Positions 1 to 9,327 of a stretch of 64,000 nucleotides of DNA are shown here, piece after piece. Made by a program: the position numbers and the translations under genes. Numbering within the stretch: the first letter of the stretch is position 1; every line of letters starts with the position of its first letter. The notes under the pieces are model-generated. The model saw only the letters and a list, made by a program, of their open reading frames with translations. It searched no databases and had not been told where the DNA came from. Source of the stretch: an uncultured Lachnospiraceae bacterium (GTDB lineage Bacteria > Bacillota > Clostridia > Lachnospirales > Lachnospiraceae); assembly GCA_910579805.1 (NCBI GenBank), contig CAJTWM010000012.1, positions 1-64,000 on the forward strand, given 5' to 3'.

Positions 1-59
1 CCCGTACCGCCCCGAAAGTTCCAGATATACCGTAATCGACGGCCAGAAAAAATGCCATT

Positions 60-380
60 TTGCCGGATTACAGGACAGTGATAAACCACCGGCGCAAAAT
101 TGCCAGCTATCAGACCTCGCAGGGCTTTACGAGATACTATTACACAGACGAGTTGGAAACATACGAAGAAACCCAGCTATATCACAATGACCGGACGGAG
201 GACGGAAACGACGCGCCATGCCGGGCGGAAACCTGCAGAACCTTCGCCTATGACTTCCAGACCTATATCCTGAACCATGACGGTTCTATGTATAATGAAA
301 TCTGCGAGTTTACCTTTGACGACGAGAAAACCGGCCACAGGTATTATTATCAGGCAAACCGCGACAGCGGGAATAAATAG
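60..380 (+). CDS. Small protein of unknown function, probable integrative-element cargo
   Basis: About 100 residues, acidic and very rich in tyrosine, with no signal peptide, membrane segment or motif I recognise. The start is uncertain: a TTG at 60 and a GTG at 78 are both in frame, and an in-frame stop lies at 33-35. The GTG at 78 overlaps a TGA (79-81) of another frame, which could be translational coupling to a gene that begins before the window, but bases 1-59 are open in more than one frame and cannot be assigned. It is followed 17 bp later by a SprT-like gene. GC-rich codons here differ from the genes after position 950, which suggests transferred DNA. Function unknown. Confidence 0.5.
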   Translation: MPDYRTVINHRRKIASYQTSQGFTRYYYTDELETYEETQLYHNDRTEDGNDAPCRAETCRTFAYDFQTYILNHDGSMYNEICEFTFDDEKTGHRYYYQANRDSGNK

Positions 381-397
381 GGAAAGCGACCCCGGCC

Positions 398-823
398 ATG
401 CTGCAAATATCTGAAATCGTAAAGAAAACCGAGGAAATGTTTGACCTGTTTAATGAGCATTTCTATGACAATGAATTAACCCGCCCGGCCATCACAGTAT
501 CCCCGGACGGCGGACGCGGCGCTTACGGCTGGTGCAGTATCAATGAAATCTGGAACGCCAGTGGCAAGAAGTACCGGGAAATCAATCTTTGCGCCGAATA
601 CCTTGACCGGCCCATCTTCGAGCTGGCGGCCACCCTCTCACATGAAATGGCCCACCTTTACAATCTGGTACATGACATTCAGGACGTAAACAACAACGGC
701 TATTATCACAATATGAAGTTTAAGGCCACCGCCGAGGCCCACGGCCTGCATATTGAAAAGCACCAGAAATATGGCCGGACGGTAACGACACTGGCCCCTG
801 AGGCGGAAACATGGATTAAATAA
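398..823 (+). CDS. SprT-like zinc metallopeptidase domain protein
   Basis: 141 residues. Residues about 85-95 carry the zincin motif LSHEMAHLYN (HExxH), preceded by a segment resembling the SprT fold (an aromatic 'GAYGW' strand and a LCAEYLDRP helix) and followed by a histidine-containing stretch (HNMKFK) that could supply the third zinc ligand. SprT-domain proteins of this length are common cargo of clostridial conjugative elements and phages; eukaryotic relatives act on DNA-protein crosslinks, but the role of the small bacterial ones is not established. No strong ribosome binding site precedes the ATG. It shares the GC-rich composition of its upstream neighbour, so I infer that both belong to one mobile element whose main body lies left of this window. 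Confidence 0.8.
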   Translation: MLQISEIVKKTEEMFDLFNEHFYDNELTRPAITVSPDGGRGAYGWCSINEIWNASGKKYREINLCAEYLDRPIFELAATLSHEMAHLYNLVHDIQDVNNNGYYHNMKFKATAEAHGLHIEKHQKYGRTVTTLAPEAETWIK

Positions 824-954
824 ACCATAGGCGAGGCCGGTATCAATGCAAGCCGTCAACGGCCAGATAGCCAATTTTTACTGTAAAACTTATATTACGC
901 TTTCATACATACCTAAACGCCTATTGCATATACTATCCCTGAGGTGGTGAATGC

Positions 955-1483
955 ATGAACCGGTTGAAGCGTAACATGATTATAGGGGTTGTTTTTGTAT
1001 TGATAACAGGCGTCCTTTCCCATTTTTTATATGAATGGACAGGAAACTCTTTTTTAGCCGGACTCTTTACGCCGGTCAACGAATCGGTATGGGAACATAT
1101 GAAACTGCTGTTTTTCCCCATGCTTTTCTATTCCTTGATCTTGATCATAGCCTCGAAAGAATCTTATGACTGCCTTGCCTCTTCTCTATGCTTTGGCATC
1201 CTGACGGGTACGCTCCTCATTCCGGTCCTCTTCTATGCCTATACGTCTCTTCTCGGCAAAAATGTACTGGCATTGGATATTGCGACTTTTGCCTTAAGCG
1301 TTATTTGGGCCTTTTGGGAGCGCTTACCGCCTGACTCTGTCCTGCAGATTAAAGCCATATGCCGGATTACTGTGCATTCTGGTGTGTCTTTTCTTTCTCT
1401 GCTTTTTACTGTTTACTTACAGACCACCGGATCTGAAAATCTTTATTTCCTCCACCGCCGCATACCAAATCTTAATATTATAA
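955..1483 (+). pseudogene. DUF6512-family membrane protein, frameshifted
   Basis: The N-terminal two thirds read as a multi-pass membrane protein of the DUF6512 type: an N-terminal helix, then the conserved segment with PVNESVWEHMKLLFFPML, then two more helices. The straight reading frame continues to 1491 but loses hydrophobic logic after IWAFW. Reading one base later from about 1316-1318 (a GGG run) restores a membrane helix rich in Leu, Cys and Phe followed by the family-like tail FTYRPPDLKIF, ending at TAA 1481-1483. One extra G in that run explains both observations, so the gene is either a recent frameshift pseudogene or carries a sequencing error. A GAGGTGG ribosome binding site precedes the ATG at 955. 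Function of the family is unknown. Confidence 0.7.
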
Positions 1484-1581
1484 CACTATGACGCAGACTT
1501 GCATCTCCTCTAATTTACGGATACGGACCGTCAGGCCAATGCTTTCCTATCCGCATCCGCTTTAGTCTCCCTTCTCTGATC

Positions 1582-4500
1582 TTACACAAAATCAAACAAG
1601 CTGATTTGATTGGACTCCGGCAGATTTCCCAAAATCCCCAGACTGTCCATAAGCTCTATGATCGTTTTTGAAGCCTTTGTCCTCTGCCTGAAATCGTCTT
1701 TTGACAAAAACGGCCCGTCTTTTGCCGCCTCCACGATCGCATCCGCCGCTTTCTCTCCCAGACCGTCGATACTGTTTAGGGAAGGCATGATCCTTCCGTC
1801 TTCCATGATCTGAAATAATCTGGACTGTGCGCTGAAAATATCGATCGGCACAAATTCATATCCTCTTGCATACATCTCCTGTACGATCTTCATATCTTTC
1901 CATGTATCCTGCTCTTTTTTTGACAAGCTGTCCTGACGCCTTTTATAGTCTGCCATGACATTTTCCAGATGGTTCTGCCCCTGACACATGATCTCATAAG
2001 AAAATGCAGACGCACGGATACTGAAGTAGGCGGCATAATACGCCTGCGGATAATTGACCTTACAGTAGGCGATACGCCATGCCATCATAACATAGGCCGC
2101 CGCATGGGCTTTCGGGAACATATATTGGATCTTTTCACAAGACCAGATATACCAGTCAGGTACGTTATGCTCTGCCATATCTGCCTTCCATTCCTCCCAT
2201 TTATCGCACTTCTTCTTTGCCACCGTTCCCTTTCTGACAGCCTCCATGATCTTAAAAGATTCCTCGGAATCGAGTCCCATTCCAATCAAATAAGTCATAA
2301 TATCATCTCTGGTACAGATCGCCGTTGAAATAGTAGCCTTTCCCTCCTCAATCAGCGTCTGCGCATTGCCAAGCCACACGTCCGTTCCATGGGACAGCCC
2401 GGAAATACGGACCAGATCGGAAAAAGAAGAAGGTTTCGTATCGATCAGCATTTGAATAACAAATTCGGTTCCAAACTCAGGTATCCCCAAAGCGCCAAGG
2501 GGACATCCTCCAATCTGCTCCGGCGTGATCCCCAAAGCTTCCGTACTTTTAAACAGAGACATTACCTGCGGATCATCCAACGGAATCTGCACCGGATCGA
2601 TTCCCGTCAAATCCTGCAGCATACGGATCATGGTCGGATCATCATGCCCAAGTATATCGAGTTTTAACAGGTTATGGTCGATGGAATGATAATCAAAATG
2701 CGTGGTGACGATATCCGTAGACATATCATTAGCCGGATGCTGCACCGGCGTAAAAGAATTAATATCCTCTCCGAAAGGAAGCACCACGATTCCGCCCGGA
2801 TGCTGTCCGGTGCTGCGCCTGATTCCCGTACATCCGCCCACAATACGGTTGATCTCACAAACTCTCTTATGCCTTCCCCTCTCTTCATAATAATTCTTAA
2901 CATATCCGAACGCCGTTTTATCCGCCAGCGTCGCGATCGTTCCCGCACGGAAAGTCTGGCCGTTACCGAAAATGACCTCCGTATACTTATGCGCCTTACT
3001 TTGATATTCACCTGAAAAGTTTAAATCTATATCCGGTTCCTTATCTCCCTTGAACCCCAAAAATGTTTCAAAAGGAATATCAAATCCGTCCTTCTTTAAC
3101 GGTTTTTTGCACACCGGACAATCCTTATCCGGCATATCGCATCCCGCCTTTCCCGCATAGGCACGCACCTCCTGAGAATCAAAATCACTATAAAAACAGT
3201 GCGGACAATAATAATGCGGACTTAAAGCGTTTACTTCCGTGATCCCTGCCATAAACGCGACGAAAGAAGACCCTACCGAGCCTCGCGATCCTACTAAATA
3301 TCCGTCCTCTACGGATTTCCATACTAATTTCTGGGCAATGATGTACATTACCGCAAATCCGTTCGTAATGATGGAATGCAGTTCTTTTTTCAGTCTTTCC
3401 TCCACAATGACAGGCAGCTCTTTACCGTACATTTCATGCGCCTTATTATAACAGATATTTGTTAAAATATTGTCGGAGTCCTCTATGACAGGCGGACACT
3501 TATCCGGCCGCACAGGAGAAATACAGTCTATTGTGTCCGCAATCAGATTGGTGTTCGTAATCACTACCTCTTCCGCCTTATCGCTGCCCAGATAAGCAAA
3601 TTCTTCTAACATCTCCTCTGTTGTCCGAAGATAAAGCGGCGCCTGATCGTCTGCATCGGCAAACCCCTTTCCCGCCATGATGATCCTTCGATAAATTTCG
3701 TCTTCGGGATCTAAAAAATGTACGTCGCAGGTAGCTACTACCGGCTTTTTGAACTGCTCTCCTAATTCTACTATCTTTTTATTGAACGCCTGTATATCTT
3801 CTTCCGAATTGACATTCGGGTGTTTTTCCGAAGAGATCATAAACTTATTATTCCCTGTAGGCTGTATTTCCAAATAGTCATAAAAGTTTACAAGTCTGGC
3901 TATCTCCGTATCGGATTTTCCTTCCAGCAATGCCCTGTACAGCTCTCCCGCCTCACAAGCGCTCCCCAAAAGCAGACCCTCCCTGCATTTGACAAAAAGA
4001 CTTTTGGGAATCTTGGGCCTGCGGTTAAAATATAACAAATGGGACTCCGAAACCAATCTGTATAAGTTCATCCTTCCGATATTATTCTGCGCCAAAATGA
4101 TTGCATGATAAGAAGGAAGCTTGCTTGTCGCCTCCACGCTTGAAGCGCCCAGCGCATTGATCTGGCTTAAAGTTTCTATCCCCTCTTTTTGAAGCATCGG
4201 AATAAACTTGATAAAAATTTCCGCCGTCGCCTCCGCATCGTCTACCGCCCTATGATGATTTTCCAACGAAACGCCCAAAGTTTTTGCCACCGCATCCAGC
4301 GTATGCTTATTCTGATTCGGCAGAAGCACTCTCGCTATCCCGAGCGTATCTACATAAGTAAATTCCTTTTCCAATCCAAGCCGTTTTGCATTTTCCATGA
4401 TAAAGCTCATATCAAAATTGGCGTTATGCGCTACTAAAACGGCTTCCCCCGTAAATGTCAGAAACTGCGGCAGGATCTCCCCGATCATCGGCGCTGAAAC

Positions 4501-6156
4501 CACCATATTGTCATTAATGCCTGTCAGCTTTTCGATTGCAAAAGGGATCGGCACGTCCGGATTTACGAAAGCGGAATACCGGTCTATGATCTCACCATTT
4601 TCCACTTTGACCGCGCCAATCTCTATGATCCGGTTTTGGATCGGTGAAAATCCGGTAGTCTCTATATCAAAGACCACATAAGTTCCTTCTAAAGGACGGT
4701 CTTTCTCCCCCGTTACGATCTCCTTTAAATCGTCTACCAAATAAGCTTCTACACCGTATATTACTTTAAAAAAGTCCTGCTTGTCCGGTTCTTTTTCACC
4801 TGCTTCTTTTCTTTTTGCTTTTTCCGCCTTCCAAAGATCTTCCCATACATGATTGGCATCAGGAAAAGACTGCACTACGCCGTGATCCGTAATCGCGATC
4901 GCCGGATGTCCCCATTGATATGCCCGTTTTACAATATCCTTTGCCTCGGATACGCCGTCCATATCGCTCATCTTAGTATGACAGTGCAGTTCTACCCTCT
5001 TCTTTACGCTGTTATCCACCCGGCCCGTCGTAAAATCAGGGATCTTTTTTACCCCCACAATAGAACCTATCGTAAGTTCGTTATCATATTTGTCGATTAC
5101 CGTAACGCCTTTGATCTTTACGAAAGCTCCCTTCTTGATTCCTTCAAGAATCTCATCCAGTTGATCGTTTCTGGTAAACATCTTTACGGTCATGGTATCG
5201 GTAAAATCCGTAATGTCAAAACTGACGATGGTCTTTTCATTACGGATCTCACGCTTATCCAGATTTAAGATCTTGCCCCGGATGACTACCTCTCCCATTT
5301 CACCCATGATCTCTTCCATGGCAATCGCATCTTCTTCAAAATCTCTTCCGTAAAGTACGTCAGGGTTGTCTGACCGCTTTGCCTGCCTGCCGAATCCTCC
5401 TCTTCCTTTTTCGGCTCCGCCCTGTCTGTCTCCAAATCCTCTTCTTGTTTTTAGCGGTACGCCTGCCGCCCCCTGGTTCTGTCTCTCCGCATTCTTTTTT
5501 TCCTCTGCCTGCGCGGTGGATTTTATTTCTCCGCTCTTATCCCGCACCGTATCCGATGCTGTCTCGTCGGTTTCCCTGTTAGCGCGGGCCGCGATCTCTG
5601 CGACCTGCATGGCAATTTTCTTTTCGTCCTCTTCCCGTCTGCCCTTCTTTTCCGTTTCCTTATATTCCATCATAAACATACAGGAAAATCCGCATCGGTC
5701 ATTAAAGATTTTTTCTAATACCCTGATAAGATCCTCTTCCCTGCTCCGTGCCAACACAGAATCTTCCACCGTCAGCAGGACTCTTTTCTCATCAGGATAA
5801 GTCACCGAAGCATTTTTAAAAGTATTATATTCGATATGATCGTATTCCCGTAGTTCCAGCAGAATGCTGTCCCTATATGTATTCATCAGTTTTTCAGGAT
5901 TATATTGAGAAGACAGGCGGTATTTTTCATATATTTTAATCGTAAGTTCCGCATTGGGGAACAGATTCATTTTGATCTTATTTTCTACCAATAAAATCAA
6001 TTCTTTCTTGATCAGTCTGTCGCAGGATATATAAATACGGATAAAATCTTTGCGTTTCGTTGCGGAAACTCTTTCTACCGTCACTTGCTCGAATAAGTCC
6101 TGCAGTCCCTTATCCAGTTTCAATGCAGGAAATACTTCAAAAAACTTCTTCGCCAT
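1582..6156 (-). CDS. polC: DNA polymerase III alpha subunit, PolC type
   Basis: 1524 residues, slightly longer than the usual 1430-1470. It is the replicative polymerase of low-GC Gram-positives. Order of parts: N-terminal domain (1-165), a charged low-complexity linker (170-265, Glu/Lys then Gly/Arg rich), OB fold (about 285-370), PHP domain starting at VELHCHTKMSDMDG (388-401), the inserted DnaQ-like 3'-5' exonuclease (FDIETTGFSP near 496, HNANFD near 577, HHRAVDDAEAT near 634), a resumed PHP half, a Cys cluster (YCPHC...CPVCKK, about 983-1017), and the catalytic palm with PDIDLNFSGE (1041-1050). The C-terminal helix-hairpin-helix ends in ISLFDFV, a likely beta-clamp-binding motif. AAGGA precedes the ATG, 6 bp after the ispG stop, so polC is co-transcribed with ispG. 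Confidence 0.97.
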   Translation of the reverse strand: MAKKFFEVFPALKLDKGLQDLFEQVTVERVSATKRKDFIRIYISCDRLIKKELILLVENKIKMNLFPNAELTIKIYEKYRLSSQYNPEKLMNTYRDSILLELREYDHIEYNTFKNASVTYPDEKRVLLTVEDSVLARSREEDLIRVLEKIFNDRCGFSCMFMMEYKETEKKGRREEDEKKIAMQVAEIAARANRETDETASDTVRDKSGEIKSTAQAEEKKNAERQNQGAAGVPLKTRRGFGDRQGGAEKGRGGFGRQAKRSDNPDVLYGRDFEEDAIAMEEIMGEMGEVVIRGKILNLDKREIRNEKTIVSFDITDFTDTMTVKMFTRNDQLDEILEGIKKGAFVKIKGVTVIDKYDNELTIGSIVGVKKIPDFTTGRVDNSVKKRVELHCHTKMSDMDGVSEAKDIVKRAYQWGHPAIAITDHGVVQSFPDANHVWEDLWKAEKAKRKEAGEKEPDKQDFFKVIYGVEAYLVDDLKEIVTGEKDRPLEGTYVVFDIETTGFSPIQNRIIEIGAVKVENGEIIDRYSAFVNPDVPIPFAIEKLTGINDNMVVSAPMIGEILPQFLTFTGEAVLVAHNANFDMSFIMENAKRLGLEKEFTYVDTLGIARVLLPNQNKHTLDAVAKTLGVSLENHHRAVDDAEATAEIFIKFIPMLQKEGIETLSQINALGASSVEATSKLPSYHAIILAQNNIGRMNLYRLVSESHLLYFNRRPKIPKSLFVKCREGLLLGSACEAGELYRALLEGKSDTEIARLVNFYDYLEIQPTGNNKFMISSEKHPNVNSEEDIQAFNKKIVELGEQFKKPVVATCDVHFLDPEDEIYRRIIMAGKGFADADDQAPLYLRTTEEMLEEFAYLGSDKAEEVVITNTNLIADTIDCISPVRPDKCPPVIEDSDNILTNICYNKAHEMYGKELPVIVEERLKKELHSIITNGFAVMYIIAQKLVWKSVEDGYLVGSRGSVGSSFVAFMAGITEVNALSPHYYCPHCFYSDFDSQEVRAYAGKAGCDMPDKDCPVCKKPLKKDGFDIPFETFLGFKGDKEPDIDLNFSGEYQSKAHKYTEVIFGNGQTFRAGTIATLADKTAFGYVKNYYEERGRHKRVCEINRIVGGCTGIRRSTGQHPGGIVVLPFGEDINSFTPVQHPANDMSTDIVTTHFDYHSIDHNLLKLDILGHDDPTMIRMLQDLTGIDPVQIPLDDPQVMSLFKSTEALGITPEQIGGCPLGALGIPEFGTEFVIQMLIDTKPSSFSDLVRISGLSHGTDVWLGNAQTLIEEGKATISTAICTRDDIMTYLIGMGLDSEESFKIMEAVRKGTVAKKKCDKWEEWKADMAEHNVPDWYIWSCEKIQYMFPKAHAAAYVMMAWRIAYCKVNYPQAYYAAYFSIRASAFSYEIMCQGQNHLENVMADYKRRQDSLSKKEQDTWKDMKIVQEMYARGYEFVPIDIFSAQSRLFQIMEDGRIMPSLNSIDGLGEKAADAIVEAAKDGPFLSKDDFRQRTKASKTIIELMDSLGILGNLPESNQISLFDFV

Positions 6157-6162
6157 TTTATC

Positions 6163-7218
6163 TTAATCCTTCCAGTTTAAAAGCTCTTCCCGAAGTACGT
6201 TAAGCAGTTCCTCCTCAGGAACTTTTTTTATGATCTCGCCTTTCTTGATCAAAAGCCCTTCTCCGATACCGCCTGCAATACCGATATCCGCTTCTTTTGC
6301 CTCTCCCGGTCCGTTTACGGCGCATCCCATGACTGCCACCTTGATATCCAGCGGAATATCTTCCACCATATTTTCCACCTGATTTGCCAGCCCGATCAGA
6401 TCGATCTTCGTCCTTCCGCAAGTAGGACAGGATACGATCTCGATTCCTCCTTTTCTAAGCCCCAGCGTCCGCAGGATGATTTTCGCGGACTTGATCTCTT
6501 CTACCGGATCCCCGGTTAAAGAAACCCTGATCGTATCGCCGATGCCCTGATTTAAAATAAGCCCCAGCCCTAAAGCCGATTTAATATTCCCGCTTATCAC
6601 CGTACCTGATTCGGTAATTCCCACATGCAGCGGGTGAACGGTCTTTTCTGCAAGAATCTCATGCGCCCTGACACACATTAAAACATCCGAAGATTTAATA
6701 CTGATCACAAGATTATCGTATCCCATCTCTTCGATCATTCCGACTTTATCCAATGCGCTTTCTACAATTCCCTCTGCAGTCACGCCGCCGTATTTTTCTA
6801 CCAGTTCCTTCTCAAGGGAACCGCTGTTTACCCCTACCCTGATCGGAACATTTCTTTCTCTTGCTGCCCGGACTACTTCTTCCACCTTCTCCCGGTTTCC
6901 AATATTCCCGGGATTGATACGGATCTTATCCGCCCCGTTTTCTATTGCCGCAACCGCCATTTTATAGTCGAAATGTATATCCGCAACAATCGGAATGCCG
7001 ATCTCCTTTTTGATCTGCCCGATCGCCTTTGCGGCCTCAATAGACGGCACGGTAGAACGGACGATATCGCATCCCGCTGCCTCCAGCCTATGAATCTGTT
7101 CCACTGTCTTTTTTACGTCCTCCGTCCTTGTATTCGTCATCGACTGGATCAAAACCGGATTCCCACCGCCTATCTTTTTATTTCCGATCTGTACTACCTT
7201 TGTTCTATCCCGATACAT
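6163..7218 (-). CDS. ispG: 4-hydroxy-3-methylbut-2-en-1-yl diphosphate synthase
   Basis: About 351 residues. It catalyses the penultimate step of the MEP isoprenoid pathway, converting MEcPP to HMBPP with a [4Fe-4S] cluster. The N-terminal TIM barrel begins with VQIGNKKIGGGNPVLIQSM; the C-terminal cluster domain shows two of the three Fe-S cysteines in SCPTCGRT and the third in VMGCAVNGPGEA. A GGAGG sits 6 nt before the ATG at 7218, whereas the in-frame ATG at 7239 has no such site, so I chose 7218. A strong promoter lies 140 bp upstream. polC follows after 6 bp. Dxr, acting earlier in the same pathway, is encoded in the cluster upstream on the same strand, separated by a HAD gene and a phosphatase-kinase pair. 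Confidence 0.96.
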   Translation of the reverse strand: MYRDRTKVVQIGNKKIGGGNPVLIQSMTNTRTEDVKKTVEQIHRLEAAGCDIVRSTVPSIEAAKAIGQIKKEIGIPIVADIHFDYKMAVAAIENGADKIRINPGNIGNREKVEEVVRAARERNVPIRVGVNSGSLEKELVEKYGGVTAEGIVESALDKVGMIEEMGYDNLVISIKSSDVLMCVRAHEILAEKTVHPLHVGITESGTVISGNIKSALGLGLILNQGIGDTIRVSLTGDPVEEIKSAKIILRTLGLRKGGIEIVSCPTCGRTKIDLIGLANQVENMVEDIPLDIKVAVMGCAVNGPGEAKEADIGIAGGIGEGLLIKKGEIIKKVPEEELLNVLREELLNWKD

Positions 7219-7355
7219 GTAAATCCTCCGTTTCTGCAAATCCTATTCTTCAAATTCCGTAACGATCCCATTTTGTTTCCGTTCATACGTCTGCTATTCT
7301 ACGCCGCAGCCGTTCGGACGCACACTCAAAATCATAATACTTCTGTATAAGAAAA

Positions 7356-7384
7356 AGTGTAACACTCCCCTTATTGGGTGTCAA
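7356..7384 (-). promoter_or_regulatory. Sigma-A type promoter of ispG-polC
   Basis: Read on the minus strand: TTGACA (7384-7379), a 17-bp spacer and TACACT (7361-7356). Predicted start near 7349, about 130 nt before the chosen ispG start codon. It follows the kinase gene, so ispG-polC can be expressed independently of the upstream lipid cluster. Confidence 0.75.
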
Positions 7385-7460
7385 GAAAGGCTGCCGGATC
7401 AAACAGTCCGCTTTTCTAAATAGTTTCCGCGCCAAAGTATGTTCAAAAATACCTGTCTCC

Positions 7461-8618
7461 TCAAAATACTTTTTCTTTCAATAAAAGCACCCTCTCGCTC
7501 TTTTTCCCGTTTTCCAGCTTCTTGCATATGACCGTCACTTCCGCTCCCTCCGTTCCCAGACACTCTTTTGGAAGAGCCATATGGAAATCCTGAGCAGTTT
7601 CATAAAACGAACCGTTTCTTATAACGATTTTCTCCCTTTTTCCGTTATAAGTGATAAGCGGAAGGATATCCGTATCTTCCTTTGCATATACCGTTTCCGG
7701 CAGTGTCTTTCCCTGTTCTTTCCCATAACTAAATCCCGTAAAAAAAGTCAGGACACACAAAAAAACCAGCATAACAAACAGTCCCCCGCCTGATTTTTCA
7801 GTGAAAAGCACATTCTTTTCCTGCTCCACCATATACTTTTTCCTTAAGCTTTTATGCCTGCGCCAGCCTTTTTTAGACAATTTTTCACAACTATTCAATG
7901 CCTCCAGTACTTCGTCCATATCAGCATAACGCTTTTCCTTCTCTTCCGCCATGCACGTTTCCACCACCTTTTCCAATTCCTCCGAAATAAGCGGATTCAC
8001 TTTCCGTATCTTATAAAAATGATAGGGCGGCTGGGACGGGTTCCTGCCTGTCAGCAAATGATACAGCGTAGTGCCTAATCCATAAACATCGCTTCTTTCG
8101 TCGATCTCCCGTCCCGCTTCAAACTGTTCCGGCGCACTGTAACCGTAAGTGCCTGACCATATCTTTTTTACCCCTTTTTCCTTCTCCACAAAAACGCTGT
8201 CAAAATCGATCAATTTTACCTTTCCTTCCTGATCTATAATAATATTGGCCGGTTTTAGATCTCTATAGATGATCTTCTCCGGAAGGCCATGAAGATACCG
8301 CAGGCATTCTGCAATCTTAATTCCTATTTTGACCGCATTTTCCTCTGACATGGGACCTTCCTCCACTAAGGAAAGCAGATTCTTTCCCTCCATATATTCC
8401 ATGATCATGCAACATTCTTCCTCGTATACGTCATACACGACCGGAATCGCCGGATGTTTTAATTTCATCAGCACGTTTGCCTCCCAAAGAATAGCGCCGT
8501 TTTCCCTGCGCTGCTTTTTGACGACAACATAACGGTTCAAACGTCTGTCAAACGCTTTATAAACTTCACTGTTTTTTCCCTTTCCTATCCTGTCCACGAT
8601 CTCGTAACGCTTTTCCAT
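7461..8618 (-). CDS. Membrane-anchored Hanks-type Ser/Thr protein kinase without PASTA domains
   Basis: 385 residues from the ATG at 8618, which has AGGAGG 6 nt upstream and starts 10 bp after the phosphatase stop; the longer in-frame extension overlaps that gene and is unlikely. Kinase domain 1-245: glycine loop IGKGKNSEVY, lysine in VVVKKQ (34-35), catalytic loop YRDLKPANII (118-127, Tyr in place of the usual His), DFD (138-140, in place of DFG) and GTYGYSAPEQF. A basic stretch leads to one transmembrane helix (about 278-298), then an approximately 87-residue exterior tail with no PASTA repeat. So it resembles PrkC in topology but not in sensor. Its partner phosphatase lies directly upstream in the same operon. 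The signal sensed and the substrates cannot be read from the sequence. Confidence 0.9.
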   Translation of the reverse strand: MEKRYEIVDRIGKGKNSEVYKAFDRRLNRYVVVKKQRRENGAILWEANVLMKLKHPAIPVVYDVYEEECCMIMEYMEGKNLLSLVEEGPMSEENAVKIGIKIAECLRYLHGLPEKIIYRDLKPANIIIDQEGKVKLIDFDSVFVEKEKGVKKIWSGTYGYSAPEQFEAGREIDERSDVYGLGTTLYHLLTGRNPSQPPYHFYKIRKVNPLISEELEKVVETCMAEEKEKRYADMDEVLEALNSCEKLSKKGWRRHKSLRKKYMVEQEKNVLFTEKSGGGLFVMLVFLCVLTFFTGFSYGKEQGKTLPETVYAKEDTDILPLITYNGKREKIVIRNGSFYETAQDFHMALPKECLGTEGAEVTVICKKLENGKKSERVLLLKEKVF

Positions 8619-8628
8619 CCCTGTCCTC

Positions 8629-9327
8629 CTATTGTACGCTGATACTGACTGCCGAAGCGTTATCCGCCATTTTCCTCTCTCCGATTCGTCTTCCCGCCTC
8701 CTCAAGCCGCTTTTGAAGAATTTTTTCTTCTATCCCTCCCTCCGCGCAGACGGCAAGCTCATCTTCCTGCAATTTTTTGTAAAACCCGTCGCTGCATAAA
8801 AGAAAACCGGTCCGTTTCTTAAGTTTCCCACATTTCCACTGGGGTGTTTCCCATATACCCGCACCGATACATTTGTGCAGGAAACGGCCCTCTCCGTCCT
8901 CCTTTGTCAGCGGCACGGTTTTCTTTCCAATCTGGTAGGCACGACAGTCTCCCACATGGATCAAATAAAAACGGTCGTGGATCGTAAAAAGAAGCGTTAC
9001 CGTCGTCCCTAGCCGGATCTTTTTCTTTCTCCCGTATTCTTTTAAATTCTCGTCAGTCTCATAAAGAAGCCTGACCGCCGACCGGTACAGACATTTACGG
9101 CTTTTATGCGCTTCTGCCATAGGCAGCAGTTCTTTGTGAAACCAAACTGCCGTCATTTCCGCCATATAGCCGCTGGCCGTCTCCCCTTCCGAAAGACCGC
9201 CGACTCCGTCACAGACAGCCGCAGCCAAAACGGTTCCCCTTCTTGTCCTTGCCTGAAGCAGAACCAAAGAGTCCTCATTATTCCCGCACTCTCCCCGTTC
9301 CCATAAATATGCTGTTGTAATCTCCAT
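8629..9327 (-). CDS. PP2C-family Ser/Thr protein phosphatase
   Basis: 232 residues, a compact PPM/PP2C phosphatase. Metal-binding motifs are in order: GNNEDS near residue 15, VCDGVGG near 38, LCSDGF near 176 and DNASAV near the C-terminus, giving the aspartates expected to hold two Mn/Mg ions. No membrane segment, so it is probably cytosolic. AGGAAGG precedes the ATG. The downstream membrane kinase begins after 10 bp, so the pair is almost certainly co-expressed and antagonistic, as PrpC and PrkC are. Unlike the classical prpC-prkC pair, there is no rsgA or rlmN nearby, so this is probably a second, specialised pair. Confidence 0.9.
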   Translation of the reverse strand: MEITTAYLWERGECGNNEDSLVLLQARTRRGTVLAAAVCDGVGGLSEGETASGYMAEMTAVWFHKELLPMAEAHKSRKCLYRSAVRLLYETDENLKEYGRKKKIRLGTTVTLLFTIHDRFYLIHVGDCRAYQIGKKTVPLTKEDGEGRFLHKCIGAGIWETPQWKCGKLKKRTGFLLCSDGFYKKLQEDELAVCAEGGIEEKILQKRLEEAGRRIGERKMADNASAVSISVQ

